Positions 1 through 5,182 of a DNA stretch of 5,182 bases are shown piece by piece. The notes under the pieces were generated by a model that saw nothing but the letters and a program-made list of their open reading frames with translations, was not told the DNA's origin and ran no database searches. Both the position numbers and the translations under genes were made by a program. The stretch is taken from contig JAGWUK010000277.1 of NCBI GenBank assembly GCA_028868455.1, forward strand, positions 1-5,182, written 5' to 3'. Source of the DNA: Burkholderiales bacterium (lineage in GTDB: Bacteria; Pseudomonadota; Gammaproteobacteria; Burkholderiales; Burkholderiaceae_D). The first letter of the stretch is position 1; each line of letters opens with the position of its first letter.

Positions 1-14
1 AATTAAAAATACAT

Positions 15-19
15 AAGGA
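15..19 (+). promoter_or_regulatory. Ribosome binding site of the marR gene
   Basis: AAGGA lies 7 nt before the ATG at 27. This is good spacing for a Shine-Dalgarno site and supports that start. The bases before it (1-14) are AT-rich, but the promoter itself is outside the window. Confidence 0.75.
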
Positions 20-26
20 TGCACGC

Positions 27-545
27 ATGAAAACAAAAAAACAGCCGGACGCCGTTGACGCCATTCTGGCGCAATGGAACCGCGAGCGTCCCGATCTGGA
101 TGTCACGCCGATGGGGACGATAGGGCGTATCCGTCGTTGTTCGGCATTATTGCAACGTGAGCTGGACCGCGTATTTGCCGACTACGGCATGAGCAGTTGG
201 GAATTCGACGTGCTGGCGACAATGCGGCGCTCCGGTGCGCCGCATCGCCTGACGCCGACAGCGCTGTTTTCTACGCTGATGATAACTTCCGGCACGATGA
301 CGCATAGACTGAAAAGTCTGGAAAGCCGTGGATGGGTGCAAAGAGTGCCGCATGATAATGATGCCCGCAGCATGTTGGTGGAGTTGACGCAAGAAGGACT
401 GGATTTGATTAACCGCGCTGTCGAAGCCCATGTCGATAACGAGCATCGTGTGATGGCGGCCCTCAGCGCAGCAGAAATGACGCAGCTTGACGCGGGACTT
501 TCACGCCTACTGAACAGTCTGGAACCGCCGGAAACCGACGCGTAG
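27..545 (+). CDS. MarR-family winged helix-turn-helix transcriptional regulator
   Basis: A 172-residue cytoplasmic DNA-binding protein, of normal length for MarR regulators, which act as dimers and usually repress genes for efflux, detoxification or aromatic-compound handling until a small ligand binds. The N-terminal helical part (about 1-55) includes R-P-D-L-D-V-T-P-M-G, typical of one MarR subgroup. The winged helix covers about 55-125: W58-E-F-D-V-L-A-T opens it, the likely recognition helix is S88-G-T-M-T-H-R-L-K-S-L-E, and the wing has the family D-x-R signature at D112/R114. The C-terminal helices (about 126-165) would complete the dimer interface. The only cysteine is C38, so a two-cysteine redox switch is not evident. 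The start is backed by AAGGA 7 nt upstream. The gene converges on the peptidase gene, so its target is more likely off the left edge. Ligand and regulon cannot be read from the sequence. Confidence 0.93.
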   Translation: MKTKKQPDAVDAILAQWNRERPDLDVTPMGTIGRIRRCSALLQRELDRVFADYGMSSWEFDVLATMRRSGAPHRLTPTALFSTLMITSGTMTHRLKSLESRGWVQRVPHDNDARSMLVELTQEGLDLINRAVEAHVDNEHRVMAALSAAEMTQLDAGLSRLLNSLEPPETDA

Positions 546-591
546 CAGGTTGCAAAAGCGGGACGCTGACAGCACCTCAGACAAGTAAAAA

Positions 592-625
592 AAAGCCCGC
601 TGCGTAACAGGCGGCAGCGGGCTTT
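592..625 (-). terminator. Rho-independent terminator, probably bidirectional, between convergent genes
   Basis: A perfect 12-bp inverted repeat (AAAGCCCGCTGC at 592-603, GCAGCGGGCTTT at 614-625) encloses a 10-nt loop. Read on the minus strand, the GC-rich stem is followed by a run of eight T (complement of 588-595), a classic intrinsic terminator 37 nt beyond the peptidase stop. Read on the plus strand, only three T follow, so it would stop marR transcription (stop at 545) more weakly. The rest of the 546-661 gap shows nothing else I can support. Confidence 0.88.
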
Positions 626-661
626 GTACTGACATCTGCGACGGCGTATGCCGTCACCAGT

Positions 662-3600
662 TTATTTCAGCATCGGCAAAACCTGCGGTACCAGGGGCTT
701 GACAGGATCGTCTTTCATCTGCTTTTGCAGCAATTGAATAGCGGCTTCCAGTTGCTGATCTTTTCCGCTGAAAGTCGCGTGCGGCAGATTATCGACTTCA
801 ATGTCCGGCGCCACGCCAACGCCTTCCACCAGCCAGCGGCCATCCGTGCCGTATTGCGGATATTCCGCTACGCGCACCATGCCATTGTCGGATAAACGGT
901 TTTGATCCGATAACCAGACACCGGCACCGGCTGTGCGTTTGCCGACCAAGGGGCCAAGATGCAGCGCCTTGATCCCGGCGGCAAATGTCTCGCCGTCAGA
1001 ATAGGTCAGCTCATCGATCAACACCACCAGATGCCCGCGGAAAGTCTGTTGCATATTGGTTGCCGGTGCGCTGGTCGGCGTGGCCCAGAATGCCCAGGCT
1101 TTGCGCAACAATTTTTCAATGATCCAGCTATCGATGTTGCCGCCGTTATTGCGGCGTACGTCGATGATCAGACCGTCGCGGTTGATATTGCTGTAGAAGT
1201 CGCGTGCAAACGTGTTGATGTCATTGCGGCCCATGGCGCGCAAATGCAGATAACCGATATGCCCTTTGGACGCCTGGTTGACGCGTTCGCTGCGACTTTG
1301 CTCCCAATCGCTGTAGCGCAGGCTGGCATTTTTGCGTGTGCCGACCGGCAGCACGATCATTTCACGCGCAGGCTGATTGCCGCGTTTGACATGCAGCAGG
1401 ACTTGCTTGTCTGCCTGATCAATCAGCAAATCGGAAATGTCACGCGCATCCAGTACCGCTTGTCCATTCACGCGCGTGATGACATCGCCTTCCTTGATAT
1501 CCAGATCAGGTTGTGCCAGTGGCGAGCGATCGGCGGGCATCTCCGGCTCGGTTTTGTAGATATGCTCAATCCTGTAACCTTCTGCCGTGCGCGCGAGGAC
1601 GGCGCCCAGGGATGCAGGCTGGCCTTCCGGTGCCGTTTTGCGGATATCGCCCTGGGCGATTTGCGAATGCAGGGTGCTGACTTCACTGGCCATCATGCCG
1701 AGGACATCGTTGAGTTCGGCACGATCCGTGACGCGCTCAACCAGCGGCGCATATTTCTGGCGCATCTTGACCCAGTCCACGCCGCGCATTTTGTGATCGA
1801 ACAGGAAGTCGCGGTGCATGCGCCAGGCATCGGCAAACATTTGCAGCCATTCCTGACGCGGTGTCAGGAAGAAGCTCCAGTCGGCGATATTGACTTTCGC
1901 TTTACTGATGTCTGCCTGTTGTTTGGCTCCAGCATCGACGATCAGAAAATCGCCGTGGCCACTGGGCGTAAATGTGCGGTAATACACATGTTTTTTGTCA
2001 GCGGATAAATCAAAACCCTTGATGTTGGTCACAAAGGTTTCCGGCTGCGGCGAGGTTTTGCTGATGGTCAGGGTTTTCAGCGTGCCCTTACCCTGCGTGC
2101 CTTCGCTTTCCATGAAGTACAGGCGCTTGTCATCGCTGGCTAACCCCAGATAGTTTCCGGCTGCCAGCGGCACCTGATACAGCCTGTCCGCCAGACCGGC
2201 GTAGTCGATCGCAGGCAAAGGTTTTTTTGCGGCCTTTTCCGTTTTTTTGGCTTTGTCTGCGGTGCTGTGCTCATCGCTATTCTGAGCCGACTTGTCGGCG
2301 GTTTTGTCTGCGTCCTTGTCTTTCTTTTTGTCGGATTTTTCAGCCAATTTGCTCAGTTCATCATCGGCTTTAAACGGGAAACGATTTCCGGGTTGCAATG
2401 CCAGCGCAAAGATGCCGCTGCGCTTGTCGAAAAACGGGCCCATGTTACGGTCGCCCCAGGGCGCGCGATTGACCACGTCAAAATTCCGGTCCGAAAGGAA
2501 ATAGAGCCAGTGACCGTCGCCGGAAAACACCGGCGAACGCGATTCGTAACGGTCACTCGTCACGAAATGCAGTTGCTTGCTTTCCAACGCATACAGGCCG
2601 ATCTGGCCGCGTTGCAATGCGCTGTCCGCCCGCACCAGTGCGATGGTTTTGCTGTCTGGCGACCAGGTGATGTCGTCTTGTTTTTCAGCGCCGGTTTTTC
2701 CGGCATCGTCGATCAGCTGATTGGTTTTTGTTGCCAGATCCAGCAACCACAGGCGGCCACGTTTGTCGGTATGCGCCAGCCATTTTCCATCGGGTGATGG
2801 ATAGATGTCCAGACGGAAAACGCCACCGTCGTGTGTCAGCATTTCTGCCTTGCCGACACCATTGGCGGGAAATTTCCAGATCTCGTTTTCGCCGCTGGTA
2901 TCGACGATGGCGTACACCCATTGGTCATCGGCCGAGAAGACTGCTCCGCGCGCCCGGGAGCCTTCAGGTATCGCCAGATCGGCGCGCCGTTGCGGGCCGG
3001 TGCCGGCTATCGTCACACGACCACGTGCAGTAAACAGCAGGCGTTCTTGTTTGCCAGCCAAAACCACATTGGTCAGATTATCCAGTGGTGATTTGATCTG
3101 GCGCTTGCGCTGCTGATCGAAATCGGAAACCAGATCGATATTGATTAACTGGTCTTTCTGACTCGCGACATCCAGCACATGCAGGTCGGCGCCCAGTTGA
3201 TACACAATTTTGCCGTCGCCCATGCTGGCGTTGCGGACTTCCCACTCCTTGTGCTGCGTCAGTGCGCGCAGATCGCTGCCATCCGGATTCATACTCCACA
3301 AATTAAAAGAGCCGCTGCGGTCGCTGGTGAAATACAGGCGGCCTTGCCACCACATCGGACGCTCATTATTGCTGTTGTCCGTCGCAAAGAGATTGACTGC
3401 CTCGGCTTTGCCATCGAGATCGTAACGCCAGAGCTGCGCCGCCGCGCCACCGCGATAGTGCTTGGCATGGTCACCGGTGATGTGCAGGCCGAAACGCGTG
3501 AAATACAAAGTTTTGCCGCTATCATCAAGCGCAGCCTCATTCGCATCAGCAACCGGGAAAACGCGGCGTGCCATCGTTTGCGGATTGACGGCGGCGACGA

Positions 3601-4000
3601 TGCGATGCGCTGACGGGCCGGTGCTGTTTTGCGTGCTTAACAAGACTTCGCCTTGCGCTGTCCAGCCCAGAACGTTGACATAGGCATTTTCAAAACTGAT
3701 GCGTTTTGGCAAACCGCCACCGATCGGCATGACATAGGCTTCGGTCGCGCCCTCGTAGGCCGCTGAAAATGCCAGCCATTTGCCATCGTGCGAAATGGCG
3801 GGCAGGATTTCGGCGGCGGGATGGGTCGTCAGTCTTTGCGCCTGCCCACCGCTGGCGGCGACTTTCCAGATATCACCTTCTGCCGTAAAAACGACTTCAT
3901 TGGAATGGATGGCAGGGAAACGAGGATAGGCGGGTGTCGCGAGGGCAGAAGCCATCAGGCCGCTGAGGCCAAGCGCAAGTGCAATTTTGGATAGTCTCAT
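662..4000 (-). CDS. Exported tricorn-protease-like S41 peptidase
   Basis: A serine peptidase of the tricorn type, about 1112 residues from the chosen start (the Thermoplasma tricorn protease is about 1070). In archaea, tricorn trims proteasome products. Here a signal peptide (n-region R2/K5, hydrophobic core about 6-20, cleavage probably after A21 or A24) points to the periplasm. Domains in order: a first beta-propeller (about 27-300) and a second (about 305-705), with PD40/TolB-like blade motifs such as SHDGKWLAFS (70-79), SPDGKWLAH (402-410) and SPDSKTIALV (447-456). A Lys/Asp/Ala-rich linker lies inside the second propeller (about 548-595). Then come a tricorn C1 helical domain (about 712-785), a PDZ domain (about 797-890) and the S41 core (about 912-1095). 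Catalytic candidates are His778 (in TLHS), Ser1001 (in TYSDGE) and Glu1059 (in WLVEGVGV). The Ser-Glu spacing of 58 equals that of tricorn S965/E1023. The frame is open to an ATG at 4105, but starting there would bury the signal peptide. No strong Shine-Dalgarno precedes 4000. Substrate specificity is unknown. Confidence 0.93.
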   Translation of the reverse strand: MRLSKIALALGLSGLMASALATPAYPRFPAIHSNEVVFTAEGDIWKVAASGGQAQRLTTHPAAEILPAISHDGKWLAFSAAYEGATEAYVMPIGGGLPKRISFENAYVNVLGWTAQGEVLLSTQNSTGPSAHRIVAAVNPQTMARRVFPVADANEAALDDSGKTLYFTRFGLHITGDHAKHYRGGAAAQLWRYDLDGKAEAVNLFATDNSNNERPMWWQGRLYFTSDRSGSFNLWSMNPDGSDLRALTQHKEWEVRNASMGDGKIVYQLGADLHVLDVASQKDQLINIDLVSDFDQQRKRQIKSPLDNLTNVVLAGKQERLLFTARGRVTIAGTGPQRRADLAIPEGSRARGAVFSADDQWVYAIVDTSGENEIWKFPANGVGKAEMLTHDGGVFRLDIYPSPDGKWLAHTDKRGRLWLLDLATKTNQLIDDAGKTGAEKQDDITWSPDSKTIALVRADSALQRGQIGLYALESKQLHFVTSDRYESRSPVFSGDGHWLYFLSDRNFDVVNRAPWGDRNMGPFFDKRSGIFALALQPGNRFPFKADDELSKLAEKSDKKKDKDADKTADKSAQNSDEHSTADKAKKTEKAAKKPLPAIDYAGLADRLYQVPLAAGNYLGLASDDKRLYFMESEGTQGKGTLKTLTISKTSPQPETFVTNIKGFDLSADKKHVYYRTFTPSGHGDFLIVDAGAKQQADISKAKVNIADWSFFLTPRQEWLQMFADAWRMHRDFLFDHKMRGVDWVKMRQKYAPLVERVTDRAELNDVLGMMASEVSTLHSQIAQGDIRKTAPEGQPASLGAVLARTAEGYRIEHIYKTEPEMPADRSPLAQPDLDIKEGDVITRVNGQAVLDARDISDLLIDQADKQVLLHVKRGNQPAREMIVLPVGTRKNASLRYSDWEQSRSERVNQASKGHIGYLHLRAMGRNDINTFARDFYSNINRDGLIIDVRRNNGGNIDSWIIEKLLRKAWAFWATPTSAPATNMQQTFRGHLVVLIDELTYSDGETFAAGIKALHLGPLVGKRTAGAGVWLSDQNRLSDNGMVRVAEYPQYGTDGRWLVEGVGVAPDIEVDNLPHATFSGKDQQLEAAIQLLQKQMKDDPVKPLVPQVLPMLK

Positions 4001-4174
4001 TTTTATCGGTGTGTTTATCAAGTGGACAAGGAATGGTGAAAGGACTGATGCAAACCGCTCCAATGGTGGCATGGCTGTCAACCATGAGGATTGCCTTCGC
4101 CGCATGTTTTGCCTGAACAGTTTTGCATAAGTCCTGCCAGCGATGGATGATGTTTTTCCGGCAAAGATATCAAG

Positions 4175-4203
4175 TTAAATTGTAAAAAAATGATAAATAT
4201 AAA
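4175..4203 (+). promoter_or_regulatory. Candidate promoter of the GH44 gene in an AT-rich block
   Basis: TATAAA (4198-4203, 5 of 6 to the -10 consensus) sits 17 bp after TTAAAT (4175-4180, a weak -35 with 3 of 6). Transcription would start near 4210 and give a leader of about 115 nt. On the opposite strand the same block offers TACAAT (4184 down to 4179, 5 of 6 to -10) without a good -35, so it may also serve the peptidase gene. This is judged from hexamers alone, and AT-rich DNA yields such matches easily. Confidence 0.35.
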
Positions 4204-4241
4204 AGCTGAACGGTAGAAAATGGTTGATGCACGGTCATTTC

Positions 4242-4261
4242 ATGCCATTCACCTCTGGCAT
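4242..4261. repeat. Inverted repeat ATGCCA-N8-TGGCAT
   Basis: Perfect 6-bp arms at 4242-4247 and 4256-4261 with an 8-bp spacer, about 64 bp before the GH44 start and downstream of the candidate promoter. The geometry fits a dimeric regulator site or a weak RNA hairpin. I do not recognise the binding protein. Confidence 0.35.
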
Positions 4262-4276
4262 ACTGCACACTCAGAT

Positions 4277-4298
4277 ATTTCCATGTGGAAATTTTCCA
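4277..4298. promoter_or_regulatory. Operator-like triple half-site of alternating TTTCCA/TGGAAA
   Basis: Three half-sites in a row: TTTCCA (4278-4283), TGGAAA (4286-4291), TTTCCA (4293-4298). The first pair is an inverted repeat with 7-bp arms (ATTTCCA 4277-4283, TGGAAAT 4286-4292) and a 2-bp centre. The second pair is a 13-bp palindrome with a 1-bp centre (4286-4298). The middle half-site can thus pair with either side. It ends 15 bp before the Shine-Dalgarno site, so it could be a regulator site or two mutually exclusive RNA hairpins controlling access to the ribosome site. No known regulator is assigned. Confidence 0.4.
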
Positions 4299-4313
4299 GT
4301 GACAAAGATGGCC

Positions 4314-4319
4314 GGAGGT
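4314..4319 (+). promoter_or_regulatory. Strong ribosome binding site of the GH44 gene
   Basis: GGAGGT lies 5 nt before ATG 4325. An in-frame GTG at 4322 is only 2 nt away and too close, so this site decides for the ATG. Confidence 0.8.
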
Positions 4320-4324
4320 GCGTG

Positions 4325-5182
4325 ATGAGACAGAACAAATTGTGCAAAGTTCTCGTAATTTTTGGTATTTCCATGCATTTCACTGCATCGCAGGCACAGA
4401 GTGTCAGTTTTACCATCGACACGCAACAAGAGCGCAAGGCCATTAGTCCACTGATCTACGGTTATAACGCCTATGCCGACGGCACCAATCGCGCCGGTTG
4501 GGCGAATCAGGGCGGCTTATCCAATCTGCAAAGCCTGAATTTGCGCTCGCGCCGTCTGGGCGGCAACAATATGACCAGCTACAACTGGGAAAACGGCGTC
4601 AGTAATTCCGGCGCAGACTGGTGCAATTCTTCCAATGCCGGTGTCAGCGCGACAGCGGGCGCAGGCGATCCGAGCCAGACAAACGGTCTTGCTTACTACG
4701 CGCCGGGAGCAGCACTCAGCAGTTTTCATGAGCAGTCGCTGACACTGGGGACCTATTCTTTGCTGCAATTGCCCGCCGCTGGCAAATTACCGAAAGACAT
4801 CGTCAATCTATATCCGCCCGGCTATTGCAATGGCTCGCAACTCTGGCAAAGCACGGCAGGGCCGTCGAATGTGGACGTGGCGCGTTGGCTCGATATCGTG
4901 AATGACAAACCGGGCGGCGCGCTGGCGCAGACGCCTGATCTGAACGACGGCGCTGTGTATATCGATGAAGAATTGAATTTCCTGGTGCATAAATATGGTT
5001 CGGCGGCCTCTGCCAACGGCGTGAAAGGTTATGAACTGGATAATGAGCCTGATCTCTGGCATCACTGGCCGACCGCAGATGGCAATGGTGGCACGCATGT
5101 CAACCTGTATCCGCAAATCACGACCGTGGCCGATGTGCTGCAAAAAAACAGCGCACTGGCGCGCACCGTCAAGCGCATGGAT
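4325..5182 (+). CDS. Secreted GH44 endoglucanase/xyloglucanase, 3' end cut by the window
   Basis: Partial gene: 286 codons with no stop before the edge. GH44 enzymes cut internal beta-1,4-glucan bonds (cellulose derivatives, xyloglucan) with retention of configuration. A Sec signal peptide is clear: basic n-region R2-K8, hydrophobic stretch about 9-21, cleavage probably after S22-Q-A24. The mature part matches GH44 from its first strand: SFTIDT, then ISPLIYGYN, RRLGGNNMTSYNWEN (76-90), SGADW (95-99), FHEQSLTLGTYSLLQLP (134-150), PDLNDG, KYG (223-225) and GYELDNEPDLW (235-245). Glu241 in N-E-P is the expected general acid/base. The nucleophile Glu, the rest of the TIM barrel, the beta-sandwich and any carbohydrate-binding module must lie beyond 5182. 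Cys100 and Cys168 are the only cysteines in the visible mature part and could form a disulfide. Start chosen by GGAGGT 5 nt upstream and the signal peptide. Family call is firm; exact substrate is not. Confidence 0.92.
   Translation, partial: MRQNKLCKVLVIFGISMHFTASQAQSVSFTIDTQQERKAISPLIYGYNAYADGTNRAGWANQGGLSNLQSLNLRSRRLGGNNMTSYNWENGVSNSGADWCNSSNAGVSATAGAGDPSQTNGLAYYAPGAALSSFHEQSLTLGTYSLLQLPAAGKLPKDIVNLYPPGYCNGSQLWQSTAGPSNVDVARWLDIVNDKPGGALAQTPDLNDGAVYIDEELNFLVHKYGSAASANGVKGYELDNEPDLWHHWPTADGNGGTHVNLYPQITTVADVLQKNSALARTVKRMD

Larger units (their letters stand above)
4001..4324. other. Divergent intergenic region between the peptidase and GH44 genes
   Basis: 324 bases between two divergent starts. 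4001-4105 is an in-frame extension of the peptidase frame that I read as untranslated 5' leader. It holds a TTGACA-like hexamer on the minus strand (4081 down to 4076) with no good -10 partner. 4106-4126 has GTTTTGC twice, 14 bp apart. 4171-4204 is strongly AT-rich and probably carries promoter elements. 4227-4325 is a possible 32-codon leader frame. 4242-4261 and 4277-4298 contain inverted repeats. 4314-4319 is the GH44 ribosome binding site. I see no tRNA-like fold, riboswitch signature or transposon end. Confidence 0.7.

Noticed and set aside
147..446. A 99-codon minus-strand frame inside marR
   Set aside because: Antisense to the conserved winged helix of a clear MarR protein; no supporting signals.
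959..2008. A 349-codon open frame on the plus strand inside the peptidase gene
   Set aside because: It lies antisense to well-conserved PDZ, C1 and S41 coding sequence, has no ribosome site, and its translation shows no recognisable domain. It is a shadow of the codon bias of the real gene.
2267..2797. A 176-codon plus-strand frame with a hydrophobic N-terminus resembling a membrane protein
   Set aside because: The hydrophobic run is the complement of the Lys/Asp-rich linker codons of the peptidase; no ribosome site or conserved motif supports a gene.
4076..4081. Perfect TTGACA on the minus strand upstream of the peptidase
   Set aside because: No acceptable -10 hexamer follows at 16-18 bp, so I do not call a promoter on it.
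4106..4126. GTTTTGC repeated twice with a 14-bp period
   Set aside because: Only seven bases, no symmetry, no link to a promoter; likely chance.
4517..4768. An 83-codon minus-strand frame opposite the GH44 N-terminal region
   Set aside because: Antisense to conserved GH44 residues, with no start signals.
4808..5143. A 111-codon minus-strand frame opposite the GH44 gene
   Set aside because: It is antisense to conserved GH44 motifs including N-E-P, so it is a coding shadow.

Overview
The window holds three protein genes and the two gaps between them. A short MarR-family regulator gene (27-545, +) converges on a long gene on the minus strand for an exported tricorn-like S41 peptidase (662-4000, -). 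That gene diverges from the start of a glycoside hydrolase family 44 (GH44) gene (4325 to the window edge, +). The GH44 frame runs open off the right edge with no stop. Judged by eye, the base composition is moderate (GC somewhat above half). Shine-Dalgarno-led genes, Sec-type signal peptides and the protein styles suggest a Gram-negative proteobacterium, perhaps a betaproteobacterium of the Oxalobacteraceae/Burkholderiales kind. That placement is inference, and no single marker here proves it.

Region by region: 1-26 is the end of the marR 5' region with a good ribosome binding site. 27-545 is marR. 546-661 is the convergent gap, holding a perfect 12-bp stem whose T-run faces the peptidase gene. 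662-4000 is the peptidase: signal peptide, two beta-propeller domains split by a charged linker, a tricorn C1 helical domain, PDZ, and an S41 catalytic core with His778, Ser1001 and Glu1059. 4001-4324 is the divergent intergenic region. It carries an AT-rich promoter candidate, two inverted repeats, a possible 32-codon leader frame whose stop overlaps the GH44 start, and a strong GGAGGT ribosome binding site. 4325-5182 is the first 286 codons of the GH44 endoglucanase/xyloglucanase, including the signal peptide and the N-E-P acid/base motif.

The genes do not form an operon: all three are transcribed as separate units. The two enzymes share a destination outside the cytoplasm, one acting on peptides and the other on beta-glucan, but nothing in the sequence ties them to one pathway. 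The MarR gene's usual target would lie beside its own promoter, off the left edge. I see no mobile element, CRISPR array, tRNA or rRNA, and no convincing new system. The most interesting parts are the GH44 leader region and the altered catalytic tetrad of the peptidase.
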